From NCBI GenBank assembly GCA_036925085.1, contig JAUPFP010000215.1, positions 1 through 64,000 of the forward strand: DNA of 64,000 nt, written 5' to 3'. Origin of the DNA: Brachycybe producta. Its lineage: Eukaryota > Arthropoda > Diplopoda > Playtdesmida > Andrognathidae. This document shows, in pieces, positions 52,921-63,836 of the stretch (its first letter is position 1; every line of letters starts with the position of its first letter). The position numbers and the translations under genes are program-made. The notes under the pieces were generated by a model. That model was not told the DNA's origin and searched no databases. It saw nothing but the letters and a program-made list of their open reading frames with translations.

Positions 52921-53915
52921 CAACTTCAATATCAACTTCAATTTCAACTTCAATTTTAACTTCAATTTCAACTTCAATTTCAACTTCAATTTTAACTTCA
53001 ATTTTAACTTCAATTTCATCTTCAATTTCAACTTCACTTTTCAACTTCAATTTCAACTTCAATTTCAATTTCAATTTCAACTTCAGTTTCAACTTCAATT
53101 TCAACTTCAATTTCAACTTCAATTTCAACTTCAATTGCAACTTCAATTTCAACTTCAATTTCAACTTCAATTTCAACTTCGATTTCAACTTCAATTTCAA
53201 CTTCAATTTCAACTTCAATTTCAACTTCAATTTCAACTTCAATTTCAACTTCAATTTCAACTTCAATTTTAACTTCAATTTCAACTTCAATTTCAACTTC
53301 AATTTCAACTTCAATTTCAACTTCAATTTCAACTTCAATTTCAACTTCAATTTTAACTTCAATTTCAACTTCAATTTCAAATTCAACTTCAACTTCAACT
53401 TCAAATTCAACTTCAATTTTAACTTCAATTTCAACTTCAATTTCAACTTCAATTTCAACTTTAATTTTAACTTCAATTTCAACTTCAATTTCAACTTCAA
53501 TTTCAACTTCAATTTCAACTCCAATTTCAACTTCAATTTCAACTTCAATTTCAACTTCAATTTCAACTTCAATTTCAACTTCAATTTCAACTTCAATTTC
53601 AACTTCAATTTCAACTTCAATTTTAACTTCAATTTCAACTTCAATTTCAAATTCAACTTCAACTTCAACTTCAAATTCAACTTCAATTTTAACTTCAATT
53701 TCAACTTCAATTTCAACTTCAATTTCAACTTTAATTTTAACTTCAATTTCAACTTCAATTTCAACTTCAATTTCAACTTCAATTTCAACTCCAATTTCAA
53801 CTTCATTTCAACTTCAATTTCAACTTCAATTTCAACTTCAATTTCAACTTCAATATTGTTCAACTTCAATTTCAATTTTAATTTTAACTTGAATTTCAAC
53901 TTGAATTTCAACTTC

Positions 53916-53972
53916 AATTACAACTTCAACTTCAATATTCAAACTTAACTTGAACTTCAAATTAAATTCAAC
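53916..53972 (+). repeat. K module, copy 5
   Basis: First of the CTTCAAATTAAATTC subtype, which is shared by copies 5-12 and absent from copies 1-4. Confidence 0.83.
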
Positions 53973-54325
53973 TTCAACTTCAACTTCACTTTCAAGTTCA
54001 ACTTCAAATTCAACTTCAACTTCAACTTCAAATTCAACTTCAATTTCAATTTCAATTTCAACTTCAATTTCAACTTCAATTTCAACTTCAATTTCAACTT
54101 CAATTTTGACTTCAATTTCAACTTCAATTTCAACTTCAATTTCAACTTCAATTCCAACTTCAATTTCAACTTCAATTTCAACTTCAATTTCAACTTCAAT
54201 TTCAACTTCAATTTCAACTTCAATTTCAACTTCAATTCCAACTTCAATTTCAACTTCAATTTCAACTTCAATTTCAACTTCAATTTCAACTTCAATTTCA
54301 ACTTCAATTTCAACTTCAATTTCAA

Positions 54326-54412
54326 CTTTAACTTCAATTAAACTTAACGTTTAAATTGAACTTCATTTTCAACTATTTCAACTATTTCAACTATTCAATT
54401 CTCTATTTCAAC
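54326..54412 (+). repeat. J module, copy 8
   Basis: AACGTT intact; private change CTATTCAATTCTC. It is the first J after a gap of 6 kb. Confidence 0.85.
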
Positions 54413-54667
54413 TTCAATTTCAACTTCAATTTCAACTTCAATTTCAACTTCAATTCCAACTTCAATTTTAACTTCAATTTCAACTTCCATTTCAACTTTA
54501 ATTTCAACTTCAATTCCAACTTCAATTTCAACTTCAATTTCAACTTCAATTTCAACTTCAATTTCAACTTCAATTTCAACTTCAATTTCAACTTCAATTT
54601 CAACTTCAATTTCAAATTCAATTTCAATTTTAATTTTAACTTGAATTTCAACTTCAATTTCAACTTC

Positions 54668-54724
54668 AATTACAACTTCAACTTCAATATTCAAACTTAA
54701 CTTGAACTTCAAATTAAATTCAAC
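54668..54724 (+). repeat. K module, copy 6
   Basis: 752 bp after copy 5. The downstream segment of about 400 bp leading to a J module is duplicated with it. Confidence 0.83.
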
Positions 54725-55089
54725 TTCAACTTCAACTTCACTTTCAAGTTCAACTTCAAATTCAACTTCAACTTCAACTTCAAATTCAACTTCAATTTCA
54801 ATTTCAATTTCAACTTCAATTTCAACTTCAATTTCAACTTCAATTTCAACTTCAATTTCAACTTTAATTTTGACTTCAATTTCAACTTCAATTTCAACTT
54901 CAATTTCAACTTCAATTCCAACTTCAATTTCAACTTCAATTTCAACTTCAATTTCAACTTCAATTTCAACTTCAATTTCAACTTCAATTTCAACTTCAAT
55001 TCCAACTTCAATTTCAACTTCAATTTCAACTTCAATTTCAACTTCAATTTCAACTTCAATTTCAACTTCAATTTCAACTTCAATTTCAA

Positions 55090-55176
55090 CTTTAACTTCA
55101 ATTAAACTTAACGTTTAAATTGAACTTCATTTTCAACTATTTCAACTATTTCAACTATTCAACTCTCTATTTCAAC
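55090..55176 (+). repeat. J module, copy 9
   Basis: Standard form, at the end of the second K-to-J unit. Confidence 0.86.
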
Positions 55177-55343
55177 TTCAATTTCAACTTCAATTTCAAC
55201 TTCAATTTCAACTTCAATTTCAACTTCAATTCCAACTTCAATTTCAACTTCAATTTCAACTTCAATTTCAACTTCAATTTCAACTTCAATTTCAACTTCA
55301 ATTTCAACTTCAATTTCAACTTCAATTTCAACTTCAATTTCAA

Positions 55344-55430
55344 CTTTAACTTCAATTAAACTTAACGTTTAAATTGAACTTCATTTTCAACTATTTCAAC
55401 TATTTCAACTATTCAACTCTCTATTTCAAC
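55344..55430 (+). repeat. J module, copy 10
   Basis: Standard form, 254 bp after copy 9. Confidence 0.86.
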
Positions 55431-55715
55431 TTCAATTTCAACTTCAATTTCAACTTCAATTTCAACTTCAATTCCAACTTCAATTTTAACTTCAATTTCA
55501 ACTTCCATTTCAACTTTAATTTCAACTTCAACTTCAACTTAACTTCAATTAAACTTAAACTTCAGTTTTAACTTCAATTTCAACTTTAATTTCAACTTCA
55601 AATTTAACTTCAATTTTAACTTCAATTTCAACTTCAATTTCAACTTCAATTTCAACTTCATTTTTAACTTCAATTTTAACTTCAATTTCAACTTCAATTT
55701 CAACTTCAATTTCAA

Positions 55716-55802
55716 CTTTAACTTCAATTAAACTTAACGTTTAAATTGAACTTCATTTTCAACTATTTCAACTATTTCAACTATTCAACTCTCTATTTCA
55801 AC
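55716..55802 (+). repeat. J module, copy 11
   Basis: Standard form, 372 bp (31 monomer lengths) after copy 10. Confidence 0.86.
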
Positions 55803-55913
55803 TTCAATTTCAACTTCAATTTCAACTTCAATTTCAACTTCAATTTCAACTTAAATTTCAACTTAAATTTCAACTTCAATTTCAACTTCAATTTCAACTT
55901 CAATTTTAACTTC

Positions 55914-55962
55914 AAATTCAACTTAAACTTCAATTTCAAACTTAACTTCAACTTCAACTTAA
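55914..55962 (+). repeat. L module, copy 9
   Basis: ACTTAACTTC subtype, followed by repeated CTTAAC steps and TTCATGTTCAAG. This is the counterpart of copy 3, with ATG in place of ACG. Confidence 0.8.
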
Positions 55963-56209
55963 CTTCAACTTAACTTCAACTTAACTTCAACTTTAACTTC
56001 AACTTCATGTTCAAGTTCAACTTCAAATTCATCTTCAACTTAACTTCAACTTCAACTTCAACTTCACTTTCAAGTTCAAGTTCAAATTCATTTTTAACTT
56101 CAATTTCAACTTCAATTTCAACTTCAATTTCAACTTCAATTTCAACTTCAATTTCAACTTCAATTGCAACTTCAATTATAACTTCAATTTCAACTTCAAT
56201 TTTAACTTC

Positions 56210-56258
56210 AAATTCAACTTAAACTTCAATTTCAAACTTAACTTCAACTTCAACTTAA
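56210..56258 (+). repeat. L module, copy 10
   Basis: ACTTAACTTC subtype. Confidence 0.8.
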
Positions 56259-56424
56259 TTTCAACTTCAATTTCAACTTCAATTTCAACTTCAATTTCAA
56301 CTCCAATTTCAACTTCAATTTCAACTTCAATTTCAACTTCAATTTCAACTTCAATTTCAACTTCAATTTCAACTTCAATTTCAACTTCAATTTCAACTTC
56401 AATTTCAACTTCAATTTTAACTTC

Positions 56425-56473
56425 AAATTCAACTTAAACTTCAATTTCAAACTTATCTTCAACTTCAACTTAA
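56425..56473 (+). repeat. L module, copy 11 (ACTTATC subtype)
   Basis: Ends 17 bp before T copy 4. Confidence 0.82.
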
Positions 56474-56489
56474 TTTCAACTTCAACTTC

Positions 56490-56625
56490 AACTTGACTTT
56501 CAAGTTCAACTTCAAATTCATCTTCAACTTAACTTCAACTTCAACTTCAACTTCACTTTCAAGTTCAATTTCAAATTCAACTTCAACATCAACTTCAAAT
56601 TCAACTTCAATTTTAACTTTAATTT
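56490..56625 (+). repeat. T module, copy 4
   Basis: It opens the 1.19 kb series. Its downstream 12-mers begin with CAATTTCAATTTC, unlike copies 1-3. Confidence 0.84.
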
Positions 56626-57142
56626 CAATTTCAATTTCAACTTCAGTTTCAACTTCAATTTCAACTTCAATTTCAACTTCAATTTCAACTTCGATTTCAA
56701 CTTCAATTTCAACTTCAATTTCAACTTCAATTTCAACTTCAATTTCAACTTCAATTTCAACTTCAATTTTAACTTCAATTTCAACTTCAATTTCAACTTC
56801 AATTTCAACTTCAATTTCAACTTCAATTTCAACTTCAATTTCAACTTCAATTTCAACTTCAATTTTAACTTCAATTTCAACTTCAATTTCAAATTATACT
56901 TCAACTTCAACTTCAAATTCAACTTCAATTTTAACTTCAATTTCAACTTCAATTTCAACTTTAATTTTAACTTCAATTTCAACTTCAATTTCAACTTCAA
57001 TTTCAACTTCAATTTCAACTCCAATTTCAACTTCAATTTCAACTTCAATTTCAACTTCAATTTCAACTTCAATTTCAACTTCAATTTCAACTTCAATTTC
57101 AATTTTAATTTTAACTTGAATTTCAACTTCAATTTCAACTTC

Positions 57143-57199
57143 AATTACAACTTCAACTTCAATATTCAAACTTAACTTGAACTTCAAATTAAATTCAAC
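57143..57199 (+). repeat. K module, copy 7
   Basis: It lies in the first unit of the 1.19 kb series and is preceded by CAATTTTAATTTTAACTTG. Confidence 0.83.
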
Positions 57200-57610
57200 T
57201 TCAACTTCAACTTCACTTTCAAGTTCAACTTCAAATTCAACTTCAACTTCAACTTCAAATTCAACTTCAATTTCAACTTCAATTTCAACTTCAATTTCAA
57301 CTTCAATTCCAACTTCAATTTCAACTTCAATTTCAACTTCAATTTCAACTTCAATTTCAACTTCAATTTCAACTTCAATTTCAACTTCAATTCCAACTTC
57401 AATTTCAACTTCAATTTCAACTTCAATTTCAACTTCAATTTCAACTTCAATTTCAACTTCAATTTCAACTTCAATTTCAACTTCAATTTCAACTTTAACT
57501 TCAATTTCAACTTCAATTTCAACTTCAATTTCAACTTCAATTTCAACTTCAATTTCAACTTCAATTTCAACTTCAATTTCAACTTCAATTTCAACTTCAA
57601 TTTTAACTTC

Positions 57611-57659
57611 AAATTCAACTTAAACTTCAATTTCAAACTTATCTTCAACTTCAACTTAA
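57611..57659 (+). repeat. L module, copy 12 (ACTTATC subtype)
   Basis: Ends 17 bp before T copy 5. Confidence 0.82.
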
Positions 57660-57675
57660 TTTCAACTTCAACTTC

Positions 57676-57811
57676 AACTTGACTTTCAAGTTCAACTTCA
57701 AATTCATCTTCAACTTAACTTCAACTTCAACTTCAACTTCACTTTCAAGTTCAATTTCAAATTCAACTTCAACATCAACTTCAAATTCAACTTCAATTTT
57801 AACTTTAATTT
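57676..57811 (+). repeat. T module, copy 5
   Basis: 1186 bp after copy 4. Confidence 0.84.
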
Positions 57812-58280
57812 CAATTTCAATTTCAACTTCAGTTTCAACTTCAATTTCAACTTCAATTTCAACTTCAATTTCAACTTCGATTTCAACTTCAATTTCAACT
57901 TCAATTTCAACTTCAATTTCAACTTCAATTTCAACTTCAATTTCAACTTCAATTTTAACTTCAATTTCAACTTCAATTTCAACTTCAATTTCAACTTCAA
58001 TTTCAACTTCAATTTCAACTTCAATTTCAACTTCAATTTCAACTTCAATTTTAACTTCAATTTCAACTTCAATTTCAAATTATACTTCAACTTCAACTTC
58101 AAATTCAACTTCAATTTCAACTTCAATTTCAACTTTAATTTTAACTTCAATTTCAACTTCAATTTCAACTTCAATTTCAACTTCAATTTCAACTCCAATT
58201 TCAACTTCAATTTCAACTTCAATTTCAACTTCAATTTCAACTTCAATTTCAACTTCAATTTCAACTTCAATTTTAACTTC

Positions 58281-58329
58281 AAATTCAACTTAAACTTCAA
58301 TTTCAAACTTATCTTCAACTTCAACTTAA
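58281..58329 (+). repeat. L module, copy 13 (ACTTATC subtype)
   Basis: Ends 17 bp before T copy 6. Confidence 0.82.
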
Positions 58330-58345
58330 TTTCAACTTCAACTTC

Positions 58346-58480
58346 AACTTGACTTTCAAGTTCAACTTCAAATTCATCTTCAACTTAACTTCAACTTCAA
58401 CTTCAACTTCACTTTCAAGTTCAATTTCAAATTCAACTTCAACATCAACTTCAATTCAACTTCAATTTTAACTTTAATTT
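58346..58480 (+). repeat. T module, copy 6
   Basis: 670 bp after copy 5; 135 bp because one A is missing (CTTCAATTCAAC). Confidence 0.84.
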
Positions 58481-58996
58481 CAATTTCAATTTCAACTTCA
58501 GTTTCAACTTCAATTTCAACTTCAATTTCAACTTCAATTTCAACTTCGATTTCAACTTCAATTTCAACTTCAATTTCAACTTCAATTTCAACTTCAATTT
58601 CAACTTCAATTTCAACTTCAATTTAACTTCAATTTCAACTTCAATTTCAACTTCAATTTCAACTTCAATTTCAACTTCAATTTCAACTTCAATTTCAACT
58701 TCAATTTCAACTTCAATTTTAACTTCAATTTCAACTTCAATTTCAAATTATACTTCAACTTCAACTTCAAATTCAACTTCAATTTTAACTTCAATTTCAA
58801 CTTCAATTTCAACTTTAATTTTAACTTCAATTTCAACTTCAATTTCAACTTCAATTTCAACTTCAATTTCAACTCCAATTTCAACTTCAATTTCAACTTC
58901 AATTTCAACTTCAATTTCAACTTCAATTTCAACTTCAATTTCAACTTCAATTTCAATTTTAATTTTAACTTGAATTTCAACTTCAATTTCAACTTC

Positions 58997-59053
58997 AATT
59001 ACAACTTCAACTTCAATATTCAAACTTAACTTGAACTTCAAATTAAATTCAAC
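58997..59053 (+). repeat. K module, copy 8
   Basis: 1854 bp after copy 7, with the same upstream CAATTTTAATTTTAACTTG. Confidence 0.83.
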
Positions 59054-59464
59054 TTCAACTTCAACTTCACTTTCAAGTTCAACTTCAAATTCAACTTCAA
59101 CTTCAACTTCAAATTCAACTTCAATTTCAACTTCAATTTCAACTTCAATTTCAACTTCAATTCCAACTTCAATTTCAACTTCAATTTCAACTTCAATTTC
59201 AACTTCAATTTCAACTTCAATTTCAACTTCAATTTCAACTTCAATTCCAACTTCAATTTCAACTTCAATTTCAACTTCAATTTCAACTTCAATTTCAACT
59301 TCAATTTCAACTTCAATTTCAACTTCAATTTCAACTTCAATTTCAACTTCAATTTCAACTTTAACTTCAATTTCAACTTCAATTTCAACTTCAATTTCAA
59401 CTTCAATTTCAACTTCAATTTCAACTTCAATTTCAACTTCAATTTCAACTTCAATTTTAACTTC

Positions 59465-59513
59465 AAATTCAACTTAAACTTCAATTTCAAACTTATCTTC
59501 AACTTCAACTTAA
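59465..59513 (+). repeat. L module, copy 14 (ACTTATC subtype)
   Basis: Ends 17 bp before T copy 7. Confidence 0.82.
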
Positions 59514-59529
59514 TTTCAACTTCAACTTC

Positions 59530-59665
59530 AACTTGACTTTCAAGTTCAACTTCAAATTCATCTTCAACTTAACTTCAACTTCAACTTCAACTTCACTTTC
59601 AAGTTCAATTTCAAATTCAACTTCAACATCAACTTCAAATTCAACTTCAATTTTAACTTTAATTT
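59530..59665 (+). repeat. T module, copy 7
   Basis: 1184 bp after copy 6. Confidence 0.84.
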
Positions 59666-60194
59666 CAATTTCAATTTCAACTTCAGTTTCAACTTCAATT
59701 TCAACTTCAATTTCAACTTCAATTTCAACTTCGATTTCAACTTCAATTTCAACTTCAATTTCAACTTCAATTTCAACTTCAATTTCAACTTCAATTTCAA
59801 CTTCAATTTTAACTTCAATTTCAACTTCAATTTCAACTTCAATTTCAACTTCAATTTCAACTTCAATTTCAACTTCAATTTCAACTTCAATTTCAACTTC
59901 AATTTTAACTTCAATTTCAACTTCAATTTCAAATTATACTTCAACTTCAACTTCAAATTCAACTTCAATTTTAACTTCAATTTCAACTTCAATTTCAACT
60001 TCAATTTCAACTTTAATTTTAACTTCAATTTCAACTTCAATTTCAACTTCAATTTCAACTTCAATTTCAACTCCAATTTCAACTTCAATTTCAACTTCAA
60101 TTTCAACTTCAATTTCAACTTCAATTTCAACTTCAATTTCAACTTCAATTTCAATTTTAATTTTAACTTGAATTTCAACTTCAATTTCAACTTC

Positions 60195-60251
60195 AATTAC
60201 AACTTCAACTTCAATATTCAAACTTAACTTGAACTTCAAATTAAATTCAAC
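60195..60251 (+). repeat. K module, copy 9
   Basis: It starts the left unit of the 1.02 kb tandem pair. Confidence 0.83.
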
Positions 60252-60742
60252 TTCAACTTCAACTTCACTTTCAAGTTCAACTTCAATTTCAACTTCAATT
60301 TTAACTTCAATTTCAACTTCAATTTCAACTTCAATTTCAACTTCAATTTCAACTTCAATTTCAACTTCAATTTCAACTTCAATTTCAACTTCAATTTTAA
60401 CTTCAATTTCAACTTCAATTTCAAATTATACTTCAACTTCAACTTCAAATTCAACTTCAATTTTAACTTCAATTTCAACTTCAATTTCAACTTCAATTTC
60501 AACTTTAATTTTAACTTCAATTTCAACTTCAATTTCAACTTCAATTCCAACTTCAATTTCAACTTCAATTTCAACTTCAATTTCAACTTCAATTTCAACT
60601 TCAATTTCAACTTCAATTTCAACTTCAATTCCAACTTCAATTTCAACTTCAATTTCAACTTCAATTTCAACTTCAATTTCAACTTCAATTTCAACTTCAA
60701 TTTTAACTTCAATTTCAACTTCAATTTCAACTTCAATTTCAA

Positions 60743-60829
60743 CTTTAACTTCAATTAAACTTAACGTTTAAATTGAACTTCATTTTCAACTATTTCAACT
60801 ATTTCAACTATTCAACTCTCTATTTCAAC
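60743..60829 (+). repeat. J module, copy 12
   Basis: Standard form, left unit of the 1.02 kb pair. Confidence 0.86.
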
Positions 60830-61068
60830 TTCAATTTCAACTTCAATTTCAACTTCAATTTCAACTTCAATTCCAACTTCAATTTCAACTTCAATTTCAA
60901 CTTCAATTTCAACTTCAATTCCAACTTCAATTTCAACTTCAATTTCAACTTCAATTTCAACTTCAATTTCAACTTCAATTTCAACTTCAATTTCAACTTC
61001 AACTCCAACTTCAATTTCAACTTCAATTTCAACTTCAATTTCAACTTCAATTTCAACTTCAATTTCAA

Positions 61069-61155
61069 CTTTAACTTCAATTAAACTTAACGTTTAAATT
61101 GAACTTCATTTTCAACTATTTCAACTATTTCAACTATACAACTCTCTATTTCAAC
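61069..61155 (+). repeat. J module, copy 13 (CTATACAAC variant)
   Basis: 326 bp after copy 12; CTATACAACTCTC replaces CTATTCAACTCTC. Confidence 0.86.
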
Positions 61156-61218
61156 TTCAATTTCAACTTCAATTTCAATTTTAATTTTAACTTGAATTTC
61201 AACTTCAATTTCAACTTC

Positions 61219-61275
61219 AATTACAACTTCAACTTCAATATTCAAACTTAACTTGAACTTCAAATTAAATTCAAC
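61219..61275 (+). repeat. K module, copy 10
   Basis: 1024 bp after copy 9, right unit of the same pair. Confidence 0.83.
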
Positions 61276-61754
61276 TTCAACTTCAACTTCACTTTCAAGT
61301 TCAACTTCAATTTCAACTTCAATTTTAACTTCAATTTCAACTTCAATTTCAACTTCAATTTCAACTTCAATTTCAACTTCAATTTCAACTTCAATTTCAA
61401 CTTCAATTTCAACTTCAATTTTAACTTCAATTTCAACTTCAATTTCAAATTATACTTCAACTTCAACTTCAAATTCAACTTCAATTTTAACTTCAATTTC
61501 AACTTCAATTTCAACTTCAGTTTCAACTTTAATTTTAACTTCAATTTCAACTTCAATTTCAACTTCAATTCCAACTTCAATTTCAACTTCAATTTCAACT
61601 TCAATTTCAACTTCAATTTCAACTTCAATTTCAACTTCAATTTCAACTTCAATTCCAACTTCAATTTCAACTTCAATTTCAACTTCAATTTCAACTTCAA
61701 TTTCAACTTCAATTTTAACTTCAATTTCAACTTCAATTTCAACTTCAATTTCAA

Positions 61755-61841
61755 CTTTAACTTCAATTAAACTTAACGTTTAAATTGAACTTCATTTTCA
61801 ACTATTTCAACTATTTCAACTATTCAACTCTCTATTTCAAC
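61755..61841 (+). repeat. J module, copy 14
   Basis: 1012 bp after copy 12, standard form. Confidence 0.86.
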
Positions 61842-62080
61842 TTCAATTTCAACTTCAATTTCAACTTCAATTTCAACTTCAATTCCAACTTCAATTTCAA
61901 CTTCAATTTCAACTTCAATTTCAACTTCAATTCCAACTTCAATTTCAACTTCAATTTCAACTTCAATTTCAACTTCAATTTCAACTTCAATTTCAACTTC
62001 AATTTCAACTTCAACTCCAACTTCAATTTCAACTTCAATTTCAACTTCAATTTCAACTTCAATTTCAACTTCAATTTCAA

Positions 62081-62167
62081 CTTTAACTTCAATTAAACTT
62101 AACGTTTAAATTGAACTTCATTTTCAACTATTTCAACTATTTCAACTATACAACTCTCTATTTCAAC
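62081..62167 (+). repeat. J module, copy 15 (CTATACAAC variant)
   Basis: 1012 bp after copy 13 and the only other copy with CTATACAAC, which confirms the tandem duplication. Confidence 0.86.
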
Positions 62168-62594
62168 TTCAATTTCAACTTCAATTTCAACTTCAATTTC
62201 AACTTCAATTCTAACTTCAATTTTAACTTCAATTTCAACTTCCATTTCAACTTTAATTTCAACTTCAACTTCAACTTAACTTCAATTAAACTTAAACTTT
62301 AGTTTTAACTTCAATTTCAAATTCAACTTCAACTTCAACTTCAAATTCAACTTCAATTTTAACTTCAATTTCAACTTCAATTTCAACTTCAATTTCAACT
62401 TTAATTTTAACTTCAATTTCAACTTCAATTTCAACTTCAATTTCAACTTCAATTTCAACTCCAATTTCAACTTCAATTTCAACTTCAATTTCAACTTCAA
62501 TTTCAACTTCAATTTCAACTTCAATTTCAACTTCAATTTCAACTTCAATTTCAATTTTAATTTTAACTTGAATTTCAACTTCAATTTCAACTTC

Positions 62595-62651
62595 AATTAC
62601 AACTTCAACTTCAATATTCAAACTTAACTTGAACTTCAAATTAAATTCAAC
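62595..62651 (+). repeat. K module, copy 11
   Basis: Followed by a shortened CACTTTCAAGTTCAACTTCAAC tract, the repeated hexamers after CAAGTTC having lost one AAATTC step. Confidence 0.82.
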
Positions 62652-62878
62652 TTCAACTTCAACTTCACTTTCAAGTTCAACTTCAACTTCAAATTCAACT
62701 TCAATTTCAATTTCAATTTCAACTTCAATTTCAACTTCAATTTCAACTTCAATTTCAACTTCAATTTTGACTTCAATTTCAACTTCAATTTCAACTTCAA
62801 TTTCAACTTCAATTCCAACTTCAATTTCAACTTCAATATCAACTTCAATTCCAACTTCAATTTCAACTTCAATTTCAA

Positions 62879-62965
62879 CTTTAACTTCAATTAAACTTAA
62901 CATTTAAATTGAACTTCATTTTCAACTATTTCAACTATTTCAACTATTCAACTCTCTATTTCAAC
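62879..62965 (+). repeat. J module, copy 16 (AACATT variant)
   Basis: AACATT arose here apart from copies 5 and 7, since the surroundings differ. Confidence 0.85.
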
Positions 62966-63288
62966 TTCAATTTCAACTTCAATTTCAACTTCAATTTCAA
63001 CTTCAATTTCAACTTCAATTTCAACTTCAATTCCAACTTCAATTTCAACTTCAATTTCAACTTCAATTTCAACTTCAATTCCAACTTCAATTTCAACTTC
63101 AATTTCAACTTCAATTTCAACTTCAATTTCAACTTCAATTTCAACTTCAATTTCAACTTCAATTCCAACTTCAATTTCAACTTCAATTTCAACTTCAATT
63201 TCAACTTCAATTCCAACTTCAATTTCAACTTCAATTTCAACTTCAATTTCAACTTCAATTTCAACTTCAATTTCAACTTCAATTTCAA

Positions 63289-63375
63289 CTTTAACTTCAA
63301 TTAAACTTAACGTTTAAATTGAACTTCATTTTCAACTATTTCAACTATTTCAACTATTCAACTCTCTATTTCAAC
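63289..63375 (+). repeat. J module, copy 17
   Basis: Standard form, 410 bp after copy 16. Confidence 0.86.
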
Positions 63376-63438
63376 TTCAATTTCAACTTCAATTTCAACT
63401 TCAATTTCAACTTCAATTTCAACTTCAATTTCAACTTC

Positions 63439-63495
63439 AATTACAACTTCAACTTCAATATTCAAACTTAACTTGAACTTCAAATTAAATTCAAC
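63439..63495 (+). repeat. K module, copy 12
   Basis: Private change just after it: TTCAACATCAACTTC. It comes directly after plain 12-mers without the CAATTTTAATTTTAAC lead-in. Confidence 0.82.
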
Positions 63496-63836
63496 ATCAA
63501 CTTCAACTTCACTTTCAAGTTCAACTTCAAATTCAACTTCAACTTCAACTTCAAATTCAACTTCAATTTCAACTTCAATTTCAACTTCAATTTCAACTTC
63601 AATTCCAACTTCAATTTCAACTTCAATTTCAACTTCAATTTCAACTTCAATTCCAACTTCAATTTCAACTTCAATTTCAACTTCAATTTCAACTTCAATT
63701 TCAACTTCAATTTCAACTTCAATTCCAACTTCAATTTCAACTTCAATTTCAACTTCAATTTCAACTTCAATTTCAACTTCAATTTCAACTTCAATTTCAA
63801 CTTCAATTTCAACTTCAATTTCAACTTCAATTTCAA

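Larger units (their letters stand above)
53916..55176 (+). repeat. Tandem duplication, about 0.75-0.76 kb K-to-J unit
   Basis: K copies 5 and 6 are 752 bp apart and the following J copies 8 and 9 are 764 bp apart, again one monomer of difference. Both units carry TTTTGAC and TTCCAAC variants. Confidence 0.8.
56490..60175 (+). repeat. Composite tandem series P-Q-P'-P-Q-P
   Basis: P (T module to K module, 682-696 bp) and Q (K module to next T, 502 bp) alternate. P starts at 56490, 58346 and 59530, and Q at about 57174 and 59028. P' at 57676-58345 (670 bp) skips Q and ends directly in L. The P+Q period is 1186 bp, then 1184 bp with two single-base losses near 58454 and 58624. Confidence 0.82.
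60140..62187 (+). repeat. Tandem duplication, 1.02 kb unit
   Basis: Units 60140-61163 and 61164-62187 each hold K, the AAATTATACTTCAAC step, TTCCAAC variants and two J modules. The second J of each has CTATACAAC. The offset is 1024 bp at K and 1012 bp at J, a difference of one monomer. Confidence 0.86.
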
